Assembly: GCF_014196615.1 (NCBI RefSeq)
Contig: NZ_JACIDY010000002.1
Location: forward strand, 620,001 to 684,000
From: Novosphingobium fluoreni
GTDB taxonomy: Bacteria; Pseudomonadota; Alphaproteobacteria; Sphingomonadales; Sphingomonadaceae
Reading direction: 5' to 3'
DNA length: 64,000 nt
Shown here: in pieces, positions 1 to 9,226 of the stretch
Numbering within the stretch: position 1 is the first letter of the stretch
Layout of the letters: each line of letters opens with the position of its first letter
Notes under the pieces: generated by a model
What the model saw: the letters and a program-made list of their open reading frames with translations, nothing else
Databases searched by the model: none
What the model was told of the DNA's origin: nothing
Position numbers and translations under genes: made by a program

Positions 1-413
1 ATGCTCTTTTCGTCCAACTTGGTGGCGACGTTCTGCACCGATTGCGCTGCGCCACGCGCGTAGTCGCCGTATTTCCCGCCGACCCGCTCATCCAGAACGT
101 TGGCATTGTCTTGGATCAACTGGCTCAGGCTGGACAGCGCACCGCTGGCGCGGGCCTTGCCATCATCCGCGAGACCATAGGCCTTTTCTTTGTACTCTTC
201 CGTCCGCGCCTTGGCATCGCCGGTCAGGCCATCGGCCTTGTCATGCAGCTTGCTCTGCACCTTTTCGCGATACTCTTCGGCGCGCGTCTGCGCTTCCGAA
301 CCCAGCGCCTTTGCCCCGGCGATGGCTTCATCGACGGCCTTGGTGAAGTGGCTCTTCGCATCGTCCGTGCCAGACGTTCCGCCAGTTCCGGGAAAAGTGG
401 TGGTCTCGACCAT
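1..413 (-). CDS. Helical LEA/phasin-like stress protein (partial, runs off left edge)
   Basis: Reverse-strand reading frame that begins with ATG at 413 and stays open to base 1, so the C-terminus lies outside the window; about 137 residues are visible. A strong ribosome binding site (AGGAGG, just upstream) fixes the start. After a short Gly/Thr-rich N-terminus the protein is highly charged, Ala/Lys/Glu-rich and predicted helical, with loosely repeated units such as AKARTEEYKEKAYG. No signal peptide or catalytic motif is visible. Such composition is typical of LEA-like, apolipoprotein-like or phasin-like proteins. A sigma-EcfG-type promoter lies about 90 bases upstream, which supports a general stress role. 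Exact family not established. Confidence 0.7.
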   Translation of the reverse strand, partial: MVETTTFPGTGGTSGTDDAKSHFTKAVDEAIAGAKALGSEAQTRAEEYREKVQSKLHDKADGLTGDAKARTEEYKEKAYGLADDGKARASGALSSLSQLIQDNANVLDERVGGKYGDYARGAAQSVQNVATKLDEKS

Positions 414-500
414 GGTACGTCCTCCTGAATGGGATTTGCAAAGCTGAATCTGACGCATGTTTATGGGCTTTTGATAACACAACTCGCTGATCAGTGCTGC

Positions 501-525
501 AACGCAACTTGTCAGCGAAGGTTCC
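501..525 (-). promoter_or_regulatory. EcfG-type general stress promoter
   Basis: On the reverse strand GGAAC (521-525) is followed after exactly 16 bases by CGTT (501-504). This matches the alphaproteobacterial sigma-EcfG consensus GGAAC-N16/17-CGTT. It sits 88 bases upstream of the ATG of the LEA/phasin-like gene and points towards it. Confidence 0.65.
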
Positions 526-582
526 CCTGCTAAGAGCGCGGCAAACCCGCGCCTAACACAGCGCGTCATTGCAGGAGCGTGA

Positions 583-1875
<1,293 letters not shown>

Positions 1876-1895
1876 TCGCTGGCTAGAGGATCGGC

Positions 1896-1922
1896 GCCGC
1901 CCCGGACCCGATCCGGGGCGGC
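1896..1922. terminator. Hairpin terminator between convergent eno and the CitE-like gene
   Basis: A perfect 11-bp stem, GCCGCCCCGGA at 1896-1906 pairing with TCCGGGGCGGC at 1912-1922, with a 5-base loop. It sits between the eno stop (1875) and the stop of the oppositely transcribed neighbour (1924), so it could serve both genes. No long T-run follows. Confidence 0.7.
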
Positions 1923-1923
1923 T

Positions 1924-2796
1924 CTACCTTGTCGCCTCGATCCTCTCGAAGACGGCTAGCAACCGCTGCGCCTGTTCCAGATGCAGCAGTTCCGCCATCT
2001 TCCCCTCCACCTGGATCGCGCCTTTGCCCGCATTTTCCGGCAGCGCGAATGCGGCGATCACGGCGTTCGCCCGCGCCAGTTCCGCCTCGCTCGGCGAAAA
2101 GGCCGTATTGCAGGGCTCGATCTGCGCGGGGTGGATAAGGCTCTTGCCGTCAAAGCCGAACATCAGGCCTTGTCGTACCTCCGTCTCGAAAACATCCAGG
2201 TCCCGGAACTCGTTGCATACCCCGTCAAGGATGGCGATGCCGTGTGCGCGCGCCGCAGCGACAGCCATTGAAAGGAACGGCAGGAACGGCGTGCGGCAAA
2301 GCGTCAATTGCGCCCGCATTTCCTTGGCCAGATCGTTTGTACCCATGATCCAGAGCGACAGCCGCGTGGTATCAGCCATGGCGGCGATTTGCGGCAGGTT
2401 GCCGACAGAGCGACACGTCTCGATCATCGCCCATAACTGCAGCGCGGCCGGTGCGGCGCCCAGCGCCTTCTGATAGGCCACGATATCCTCCGGGCCATTC
2501 ACCTTGGGCACCACGACGGCATCGGCCAGCGATCCCGCGATGGCAGCCAGATCGGCCGCCCCCCACGGCGTATCGAGACCGTTTACCCGGATCGCCACTT
2601 CGCGATGACCGAAGCCACCTGCGTTCACGGCCGCCACCGCCGCTTCGCGGGCCTCGTCCTTCCGGTCGGGCGCGACGGCGTCCTCAAGGTCGAGGATGAC
2701 GACATCGCACGCCAGGGTACGGGCCTTAACGATCGCCTTGGCGTTGGAGGCGGGGAGGTAGAGCGCGCTACGGCGCGGGCGCAGGTTCGAATCCAT
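1924..2796 (-). CDS. HpcH/HpaI aldolase / citrate lyase beta (CitE)-like protein
   Basis: 290 residues from the ATG at 2796; in-frame codons upstream give an unfamily-like Arg/Pro-rich extension, so the later start is preferred. CitE-family TIM-barrel features are the N-terminal RSALYLPASNAKAI strand, the metal/CoA region ILDLEDAVAPDRKDEAR, the Glu-containing WAMIETCRSVGNL, and the C-terminal FGFDGKSLIHPAQI. Members cleave or form CoA thioesters such as citryl-, malyl- or methylmalyl-CoA; the exact substrate cannot be read from sequence. No citrate lyase alpha or gamma genes are nearby, so a free-standing malyl-CoA-type lyase is more likely than true citrate lyase. Confidence 0.85.
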   Translation of the reverse strand: MDSNLRPRRSALYLPASNAKAIVKARTLACDVVILDLEDAVAPDRKDEAREAAVAAVNAGGFGHREVAIRVNGLDTPWGAADLAAIAGSLADAVVVPKVNGPEDIVAYQKALGAAPAALQLWAMIETCRSVGNLPQIAAMADTTRLSLWIMGTNDLAKEMRAQLTLCRTPFLPFLSMAVAAARAHGIAILDGVCNEFRDLDVFETEVRQGLMFGFDGKSLIHPAQIEPCNTAFSPSEAELARANAVIAAFALPENAGKGAIQVEGKMAELLHLEQAQRLLAVFERIEATR

Positions 2797-2921
2797 AGGG
2801 CGTCTGCTAGCGCGATCGGGCGTGATGGAGAACCCGCTCGTGGTGGCTTTGCGCCTGAGACGGAAACGACCGGACCGGCCATTCGTTATCCCGGCAGCTT
2901 GAATAACGGGGCGATGAAAAC

Positions 2922-3146
2922 ATGGCAGTCGAAATCCTGCTTCCGCAAACGACACCCACCGCTCAGCGCGACCGCGTGACCCGCTGGTTCGCCCACGATG
3001 GCGACACGGTTCGCGAGGGTGAACCGTTGTTCGCGCTGGAGAGCGGCAACAATACGATCGCCGCCCCTGCTTCGGGCGTGCTGAAGATCAACGCCTCGAG
3101 CGATGCCAGCTACGAGGTGGGCACCGTGTTGGGCTATATCGACTGA
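2922..3146 (+). CDS. Stand-alone biotinyl/lipoyl-like domain protein lacking the modified lysine
   Basis: 74 residues forming a single lipoyl/biotinyl-like beta-barrel domain. The features are the DRVTRWFAHDGDTVREGEPLF half, the hairpin LESGNNTIAAPASG, and the closing SDASYEVGTVLGYID. In functional carriers the hairpin is E(S/T)DKA or AMKM. Here the lysine position (N43) is asparagine, so the domain should not be lipoylated or biotinylated. The gene is divergent from the CitE-like gene and sits 45 bases before the peroxiredoxin. The role is unknown; it may be a structural or binding module derived from a carrier. Confidence 0.75.
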   Translation: MAVEILLPQTTPTAQRDRVTRWFAHDGDTVREGEPLFALESGNNTIAAPASGVLKINASSDASYEVGTVLGYID

Positions 3147-3191
3147 TCGCGGCATATGGACAGGGGCCGCCTGCCGGTCCAGACTATGCAT

Positions 3192-3734
3192 ATGAAAACG
3201 CTTCTGACCGCCGCTATTGCCTCCCTCGCTCTCGCCCTTCCCGGCGTGGCCCTCGCCAATTTGCCGGTGGGTGCGAAGGCGCCAAGCTTCGCCACGCAGG
3301 GCGCGCTGGCGGGCAAGGAAGTCCCGCTCGATCTGCGCGCCGCGCTGCGCAAAGGCCCGGTGGTGCTGTATTTCTATCCCAAGGCCTTCACGCAAGGGTG
3401 CACGCTGGAAGCGCATGCCTTTGCCGAGGCTACACCCGAATTCGCCAAGTACGGGGCGACCGTGATCGGCCTTTCGGCGGATGATCTGCCCACGCTGCGC
3501 AAGTTTTCGACCGAAGCGTGCCGGGATAAGTTCACGGTCGGTGTCGCCAATCCCCAGATCATCAAGTCGTACGACGTCGCGCTGAAGCGGGCGGGTGGCC
3601 CGGCGGCGATGACAAATCGCACCAGCTATGTGATCAGTCAGGACGGACGGATCGCCTATGTCCATTCGGATATGGATTATAGGCAGCATGTCAGCCAGAC
3701 TTTGACGGCGGTGAAGGCCCTGAAGAAGCCCTGA
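3192..3734 (+). CDS. Exported peroxiredoxin (BCP/PrxQ-like)
   Basis: 180 residues. The ATG at 3192 is preferred because it opens directly with a Sec signal peptide (MKTLLTAAIASLALALPGVALA). The AhpC/TSA fold follows, with the peroxidatic motif FYPKAFTQGCTLEAHAF (C70) and the active-site arginine in TNRTSYVI (R143). There is no Cys five residues after C70 as in classical PrxQ. C110 lies 40 residues later and may act as a resolving cysteine in helix alpha-3. It is predicted to reduce peroxides in the periplasm. An in-frame ATG at 3186 is a minor alternative start. Confidence 0.85.
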   Translation: MKTLLTAAIASLALALPGVALANLPVGAKAPSFATQGALAGKEVPLDLRAALRKGPVVLYFYPKAFTQGCTLEAHAFAEATPEFAKYGATVIGLSADDLPTLRKFSTEACRDKFTVGVANPQIIKSYDVALKRAGGPAAMTNRTSYVISQDGRIAYVHSDMDYRQHVSQTLTAVKALKKP

Positions 3735-3845
3735 AACTCACCTCGCGCCCGTCAGGCCCAAGGCGAGGGCAGGAACCCTCAAGCTTTACAATCGCGTCCC
3801 TTGCGCTAAGCGGGGCGACCCCATTTGTTCCGGAGTTTTCCCGTC

Positions 3846-4973
3846 ATGCGTGCCGAAGGGCAGGCCCTTATCGAGCGTATCCAGAAGGCCATGGCGCTCG
3901 TCCGCAAGTTCCTGGATTGGGACCGCGCTGTCCGTCGCCTGGACGAGTTGAACGCGCGCGTCGAGGATCCCACCCTCTGGGACAAGCCCAAGGAAGCCGA
4001 GGCGGTCATGAAAGAGCGCCGTCGGCTGGAGGCGTCGATCGGCGCGGTGAGCCAGATCGAGGCCGAAATGGCGGACGCGATCGAGTTCATCGAGCTGGGT
4101 GAGATGGAGGACGATGCCGCCACCATCGACGAGGGGCATGCCACGCTCAAGGCTTTGGCCGAGCGCGCCGACCGCGACAAGGTGCAGGCGCTGCTGGCAG
4201 GCGAGGCGGACGGCAACGACACTTACCTTGAAGTCCACGCTGGGGCCGGCGGCACCGAGAGCCAGGACTGGGCCGAGATGCTGCAGCGGATGTACACCCG
4301 CTGGGCCGAGCGCAAGGGCTACAAGGTCGAACTGGTCGACTATCACGCGGGCGAAGCGGCCGGAATCAAGAGCGCCACGCTGCTGATCAAGGGCGACAAT
4401 GCCTATGGCTATGCGAAGACCGAAAGCGGCGTGCACCGCCTTGTGCGCATCAGCCCCTATGACAGCTCGGCGCGGCGGCACACCAGCTTCTCCAGCGTGT
4501 GGGTCTATCCCGTGATCGACGATACGTTCGAGATCGAGATCAATCCGGCGGACCTGAAGATCGATACCTACCGTGCATCTGGTGCCGGTGGTCAGCACGT
4601 CAACACCACCGACTCGGCAGTGCGCATCACGCACCAGCCTTCCGGCATCGTCGTCGCCAGCCAGATCGATCGGTCGCAACACAAGAACCGTGAGATCGCG
4701 ATGGGCATGCTCAAGGCGCGCATGTTCGAGGCAGAGATGCAAAAGCGCGAGGAAGCCGCCAGCGCCGAGCATGCCAGCAAGAGCGACATCGGCTGGGGCC
4801 ACCAGATTCGCTCCTATGTTCTGCAGCCCTATCAGCAGGTGAAGGACCTGCGCACCGGGCTTGTCTCCACCGCCCCAGGCGATGTGCTGGACGGCGAGTT
4901 GGACGCTTTCATGGCCGCAGCCTTGTCGCAGCGCGTTACCGGCGAGAAGGTAGAAGTCGAGGACGTGGATTGA
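3846..4973 (+). CDS. prfB: Peptide chain release factor 2
   Basis: 375-residue class I release factor that recognises UGA/UAA and triggers peptide release. The peptidyl-hydrolysis loop GAGGQHVNTTDSAVRITH carries the universal GGQ (residues 248-250). The codon-recognition tripeptide is SPY (203-205) rather than E. coli SPF, in a segment that otherwise reads as RF2. The start MRAEGQALIERIQKA at 3846 is typical; an in-frame ATG at 3825 would add seven residues. The frame is continuous, so the programmed +1 frameshift found in E. coli prfB is absent here. Confidence 0.96.
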   Translation: MRAEGQALIERIQKAMALVRKFLDWDRAVRRLDELNARVEDPTLWDKPKEAEAVMKERRRLEASIGAVSQIEAEMADAIEFIELGEMEDDAATIDEGHATLKALAERADRDKVQALLAGEADGNDTYLEVHAGAGGTESQDWAEMLQRMYTRWAERKGYKVELVDYHAGEAAGIKSATLLIKGDNAYGYAKTESGVHRLVRISPYDSSARRHTSFSSVWVYPVIDDTFEIEINPADLKIDTYRASGAGGQHVNTTDSAVRITHQPSGIVVASQIDRSQHKNREIAMGMLKARMFEAEMQKREEAASAEHASKSDIGWGHQIRSYVLQPYQQVKDLRTGLVSTAPGDVLDGELDAFMAAALSQRVTGEKVEVEDVD

Positions 4974-4980
4974 TCGTGTC

Positions 4981-5001
4981 GTCCCTGGGTCGGCCCGGGA
5001 C
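4981..5001 (+). terminator. Possible hairpin after prfB
   Basis: GTCCC(t)GGG at 4981-4989 can pair with CCCGGGAC at 4994-5001 with one bulged base and a 4-base loop, directly after the prfB stop. There is no U-tract, so termination is uncertain. Confidence 0.3.
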
Positions 5002-5054
5002 AGCGATGGTGTCCACGGCTTTGCCAAGCTGACGGTGAGCCGCTAAGGAGCCGC

Positions 5055-5798
5055 ATGCCCGTGCTTCGCCGCGCCCTGTTCGCCGTGCTTGCGATCGCCA
5101 GTCTCTCTTCGTGCGAGAAGAAGGTCGAGGACGGCCGCCTGCCGACTTCGCGCGCTTTCCCCAAGGCGGATCGTCCCGTGTCGAACCTGGGGGCGAACGG
5201 CTTCTCCTCCGAAACCGAGCGCGACAGCGTGAAGGAAGCCAGCACGGTGATGGACCAGGCCGGCATCGCCAAGGGCATGTCGGTGGCGGACATCGGTGCG
5301 GGTGAGGGATATTACACCGTCCGCCTCGCCCAGCGCGTCGGGCCGGAAGGCCGCGTGTTGGCGCAGGATATCGATCGTGATGCCCTGGAGGAACTGGGCC
5401 TGCGCATCGAGCGTGAGCGGCTGGACAATGTCTCGATCAAGCAGGGGGCGGAGGATGATCCCCACTTGCCGATCAACAGCTTTGATCGCGTCATGCTGAT
5501 CCATATGTATCACGAAGTGTCGGAGCCTTACGCGTTCCTGTGGCGCTTGCGCCCCTCGCTGCGGGCGAACGGCAGCGTGGTCGTCGTCGATATCGATCGT
5601 GATACGGATCACCACGGAATCCCCCCGGCTCTGCTGTTTTGCGAATTCGAAGCCGTGGGCTTCCGCTTGGCGGAATTTGTGCGTAAGCCGAAGTTGCAAG
5701 GCTACTATGCTCGGTTCGAGGCAAAGGGAGCTGCGCCTGCGCCCGAAGCGATCAGGCCATGCCGGTTGGCGGATAAAGCCGCTGCCGCACCCCGTTAA
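5055..5798 (+). CDS. Class I SAM-dependent methyltransferase with a lipoprotein signal
   Basis: 247 residues. The N-terminus MPVLRRALFAVLAIASLSSC looks like a type II signal peptide with lipobox LSSC and cysteine at residue 20. The core is a Rossmann-type class I methyltransferase with motif I VADIGAGEGYY (about 77-87) and an acidic end of beta-2 (QDIDRD). The motif IV region is FDRVMLIHMYHEVSEP. The domain order is normal, but export is odd because S-adenosylmethionine is cytoplasmic. Substrate unknown. It stands between prfB and the nitronate monooxygenase-like gene on the same strand, with 33 bases to the latter. Confidence 0.8.
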   Translation: MPVLRRALFAVLAIASLSSCEKKVEDGRLPTSRAFPKADRPVSNLGANGFSSETERDSVKEASTVMDQAGIAKGMSVADIGAGEGYYTVRLAQRVGPEGRVLAQDIDRDALEELGLRIERERLDNVSIKQGAEDDPHLPINSFDRVMLIHMYHEVSEPYAFLWRLRPSLRANGSVVVVDIDRDTDHHGIPPALLFCEFEAVGFRLAEFVRKPKLQGYYARFEAKGAAPAPEAIRPCRLADKAAAAPR

Positions 5799-5831
5799 GC
5801 CGCCAGTTTCCTGAGGAAAGACGAAGAAAAG

Positions 5832-7238
5832 ATGGGTTTCAAGGGTCTCAAGCCGATCATGTACGGCGGCCGCGAAGTCTGGCCGCTGGTTGAGGGCGGC
5901 AAGGGCGTTTCGGCCACCAACCACATGAGCAGCGGCGCCTGGGCTGCCGCTGGCGGTATCGGCACGGTCAGCGCGGTCAATGCTGACAGCTATGATGCCG
6001 AAGGCAAGATCGTGCCACAGGTCTACGATGCGTTGACCCGGAAGGAACGGCACGAGCAGCTGATCCGCTTCGCCATCGATGGCGCGGTGGAGCAAGTTCA
6101 CCGGGCGCATGAGATCGCGGGTGGAAACGGCGCGATCAACATCAACGTGCTTTGGGAGATGGGCGGCGCACAGCCGGTGCTGGAAGGCGTGCTGGAGCAG
6201 ACGCGCGGCATGGTCGCGGGCGTCACTTGCGGTGCTGGAATGCCCTACAAGCTGTCAGAGATCGCCGCGCGATATAACGTGAACTACCTGCCGATCGTTA
6301 GCTCCGCACGCGCGTTCAGGGCGCTGTGGAAGCGGGCATATTCCAAGGTTCCCGAACTGATGGCGGCGGTGGTCTATGAAGACCCGTGGCTGGCCGGTGG
6401 CCACAACGGCCTCTCCAACGCCGAACACCCGACCAAGCCGGAAGATCCGTATCCCCGCGTCAAGGCCCTGCGCGAGACGATGCGCGCTGAAGGCATCGCG
6501 GACGACGTGCCGATCATCATGGCCGGTGGCGTGTGGTATCTGCGCGATTGGGAAAACTGGATCGACAATCCGGAACTGGGCGGTATCGCGTTCCAATACG
6601 GCACGCGCCCGCTGCTGACGCATGAAAGCCCGATCCCGCAAGAGTGGAAGGACGCCTTGCGCGATCTGGAGCCGGGCGACGTGCTGTTGCACCGTTTCTC
6701 TCCCACCGGCTTCTATTCTTCGGCTGTTCGCAACCCCTTCCTGCGCAATCTTGAGGCGCGGTCTGAGCGTCAGATTCCCTATTCCAAGGTCGAGGCGGGC
6801 GAACATACCGTGCGGCTCGACGTGGGTGTGAAGGGCAAGAACTTCTGGGTCACGCCCAAGGACCTGGAACGCGCCCGCAGTTGGTCGGCAGCGGGCTACA
6901 CCGATGGCTTGCGTACACCGGACGATACGATCGTGTTCGTCGATCCGATCGAGCGCGACGTGATCCGCAAGGATCAGGCAGATTGCATGGGCTGCCTGTC
7001 ACACTGCGGTTTCTCGTCCTGGAAGGACCATGACGATTACACCACGGGTCGCTTGGCCGATCCGCGCAGCTTCTGCATTCAGAAGACCCTGCAGGATATC
7101 GCGCATGGCGGCCCGATCGACGAGAACCTGATGTTCGCAGGGCATGCGGCCTACAAGTTCAAGCAGGATCCGTTCTATTCCAACGGCTTCACGCCGACTG
7201 TTAAGGAATTGGTCGATCGCATCTTGACCGGCGACTGA
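5832..7238 (+). CDS. Nitronate monooxygenase-like flavoprotein with C-terminal cysteine motif
   Basis: 468 residues, longer than typical nitronate monooxygenases (about 320-380). The N-terminal two-thirds is an NMO/2-nitropropane dioxygenase-type TIM barrel with an early Gly-rich VSAVNADSYD region. GVTCGAGMPYKLSEIAARYN and the FMN phosphate-binding PIIMAGGVWY follow. The C-terminal extension contains four cysteines, C385-x2-C388-x3-C392 and C415, a spacing suggesting an iron-sulfur or zinc site. Expected chemistry is FMN-dependent oxidation of nitronates or a related carbon acid; the substrate is not inferable. A good SD (GAGGAAAG) precedes the ATG. Confidence 0.8.
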   Translation: MGFKGLKPIMYGGREVWPLVEGGKGVSATNHMSSGAWAAAGGIGTVSAVNADSYDAEGKIVPQVYDALTRKERHEQLIRFAIDGAVEQVHRAHEIAGGNGAININVLWEMGGAQPVLEGVLEQTRGMVAGVTCGAGMPYKLSEIAARYNVNYLPIVSSARAFRALWKRAYSKVPELMAAVVYEDPWLAGGHNGLSNAEHPTKPEDPYPRVKALRETMRAEGIADDVPIIMAGGVWYLRDWENWIDNPELGGIAFQYGTRPLLTHESPIPQEWKDALRDLEPGDVLLHRFSPTGFYSSAVRNPFLRNLEARSERQIPYSKVEAGEHTVRLDVGVKGKNFWVTPKDLERARSWSAAGYTDGLRTPDDTIVFVDPIERDVIRKDQADCMGCLSHCGFSSWKDHDDYTTGRLADPRSFCIQKTLQDIAHGGPIDENLMFAGHAAYKFKQDPFYSNGFTPTVKELVDRILTGD

Positions 7239-7242
7239 TCGC

Positions 7243-8532
7243 TCAGGCCTCGCCGTGAATGGCAGCGTCGAGGCCGGCCTCTTCGGAACTCTCGCTCACT
7301 CGCATCGGGAACGCGAGTGAGGCCGCGAGGGCGATGATCGTGCTGCCGATGGCGGACCAGGTCATCACCACTGCGACGCCGATCACTTGCGCTACAAGCT
7401 GCGCGACGGGGTTCATCGTATCGTCATAGCCGGTGCCGCCCAGTGCAGGCGCCATGAATATAGCGACGAGCACTGAGCCCGCCGCTCCAGGTACGGCGAA
7501 GAGGGAAAACACGCTGAGCCGATCGTCGATGCCGATCCGGCGGATAAGGGCCGCCGATCCGACGGCAAGCGCCGCTCCGATAGCTCCGATCGCTGCCGCC
7601 CCGCCCAGAGATACGGTCAGCGCCGCCGGTGCGATTGCGGCGAGACCGGCGACAAGGCCCAACGCGGCGGATTCCGCGTGGGGCGGTTGGCGGCGCAGGC
7701 GATCGATCAGGAGACGGGTCAGCATACCGGCGCATCCAGCGGCGTGAGTGGCGACCAGGGCGGCGGCGGCATCGTCGTTCGCCGCGAAGATCGAGCCACC
7801 GCAAAGCGCCAGCCAACCCAACCACAGCAGGAACGCCCCCGCCAAGGTGATCGGCGACAAGCGCAAGTTGCGCGGGTCATCGAAGTCCAGGCCGCGCCCC
7901 ATCAGGATCGCCGTGACCAGAGCCGCCGTGCCGGCCGACACTTCGAGCGCCATTCCGCCGGCAAAGTCGATCGTACCGGAAGCTGCCGCCAACCAGCCGC
8001 CACCCCACAACCAGTGGACCACCGGCGCCAGCACGATCAGGCTCCACAGCGTGGTGAACAGGATAACCCATCCAAACCGAGCGCGCCCCGACCAGGCGCC
8101 TGGAATCAAGGCGGTACACACAATTGCGCAAGCGATCTGGAAGAATGCGAAGGCGCTTTCGGGCACGGTCAGGCCGTCCCGCAGGTCGCTGAGTTGGATC
8201 AGCATCCACGCATTGCCGCTACCCAGCCAGCCTGCCGTCACCGTGCCGAACGCCAGCGTATAGCCGACGAGCACCCACGCGAGCGACACGGCGGCGGCGA
8301 TCGTGGCGGTCTGGACCATCGTCGCCACGAACGCGCCGGTGCGGGCACGACCCGCCTGGAAAAGCGCGACGCCGGGTAATCCGGCCAGGAGCAGGAAGAC
8401 CGTCGCGGCCAGCAGCCAGGCCGTGTCGCCAGACTCGCCGGGGGCAGCGGAAAGGTCCTGCGCCTGCGACACCATCGGCGTGACGGCGACCATGAGGATT
8501 GCTGACGACATCATGCGGCGTATCGGATTCAA
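7243..8532 (-). CDS. Amt/Mep/Rh-family ammonium transporter homologue with altered conduction residues
   Basis: About 429 residues and 11 predicted membrane helices after a signal peptide ending near SQA. The start is placed at TTG 8532 because GGGAGG lies 8 bases upstream; in-frame ATGs at 8553 and 8514 are alternatives. The Amt fold is clear (HWLWGGGWL, DFAGG with D189). However, the E. coli AmtB twin histidines are replaced: H168 aligns with E197 and H318 with F345. The Phe gate aligns with Cys (C135) and Leu. No glnK neighbour is present. It may therefore be a sensor, a scaffold, or a transporter with changed mechanism rather than a standard ammonium channel. Confidence 0.85.
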   Translation of the reverse strand: MNPIRRMMSSAILMVAVTPMVSQAQDLSAAPGESGDTAWLLAATVFLLLAGLPGVALFQAGRARTGAFVATMVQTATIAAAVSLAWVLVGYTLAFGTVTAGWLGSGNAWMLIQLSDLRDGLTVPESAFAFFQIACAIVCTALIPGAWSGRARFGWVILFTTLWSLIVLAPVVHWLWGGGWLAAASGTIDFAGGMALEVSAGTAALVTAILMGRGLDFDDPRNLRLSPITLAGAFLLWLGWLALCGGSIFAANDDAAAALVATHAAGCAGMLTRLLIDRLRRQPPHAESAALGLVAGLAAIAPAALTVSLGGAAAIGAIGAALAVGSAALIRRIGIDDRLSVFSLFAVPGAAGSVLVAIFMAPALGGTGYDDTMNPVAQLVAQVIGVAVVMTWSAIGSTIIALAASLAFPMRVSESSEEAGLDAAIHGEA

Positions 8533-8710
8533 AACGGCATCCTCCCGACGCATAGCCCCGCGTCCATCCGAACGATTAGCCGCTCAACGTCAGGATTTGG
8601 TTACCGCCGGGTTGCCAAATAACTAAGCGATACGGCAGAGCGCGACGAGCGGAGCGATCGGCGCATCACAAGCCTTGAAGCGAGGTTCTTCGCGGGTCTA
8701 TGCACCGGCC

Positions 8711-9187
8711 ATGCCCGCCTTGCGTTCCCGTCTCGCCCTCGCTCTTGCCCTGTCCATGGCAGCTGCTTTCCCCGCCCATGCGGACGATCAGGGTGTGCCC
8801 TATTGGGCATCGATCGACGCGGACGTGGCGAACATGCGAGTCGGTCCGGGGGATAGCTATCGTATTTCCTGGATCTATCGGCGGCCGCACCTGCCCGTCA
8901 AAGTGCTGCGCAAGGAAGGGCCCTGGCGGCTGATCGAGGACCCGGATGGAGAGCGTGGTTGGATGCGCGATTTGCTGCTGTCTCGCCAGCGCGCCGCCAT
9001 GATCAAGGGGAAGGGCGACGTGGACATGCGCGCCGAGCCGAAGTCCGGATCGCATCTGCAATGGAAAGTGGAGCCGGGCGTCGTGGGCCTGCTGGGCGAT
9101 TGCGATGCGGGCTGGTGCCAGTTCGACGCCGACGGCCACAAAGCCTTCGCGCCCGAAGACCGGCTATGGGGCACCGGCAACCCCTGA
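8711..9187 (+). CDS. Secreted SH3-domain protein
   Basis: 158 residues with a Sec signal peptide (MPALRSRLALALALSMAAAFPAHA). After it come two bacterial SH3-like repeats of the SH3_4/YgiM-like kind: ASIDADVANMRVGPGDSYRI with WIYRRPHLPVKVL, and IKGKGDVDMRAEPKSGSHL with WCQFDADGHKAF. Such domains bind peptidoglycan or other envelope partners. An earlier in-frame ATG at 8675 would put 12 charged residues before the signal peptide, so 8711 is chosen. It is divergent from the Amt-family gene and convergent with the thiolase. The function is likely in the cell envelope but otherwise unknown. Confidence 0.8.
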   Translation: MPALRSRLALALALSMAAAFPAHADDQGVPYWASIDADVANMRVGPGDSYRISWIYRRPHLPVKVLRKEGPWRLIEDPDGERGWMRDLLLSRQRAAMIKGKGDVDMRAEPKSGSHLQWKVEPGVVGLLGDCDAGWCQFDADGHKAFAPEDRLWGTGNP

Positions 9188-9226
9188 GACGGTCCCCCGG
9201 CGGCGGATGAACCGTCTCCTAGATTA

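Noticed and set aside
3846..3930. Programmed frameshift site in prfB
   Set aside because: The frame is continuous and no early in-frame UGA context is present.
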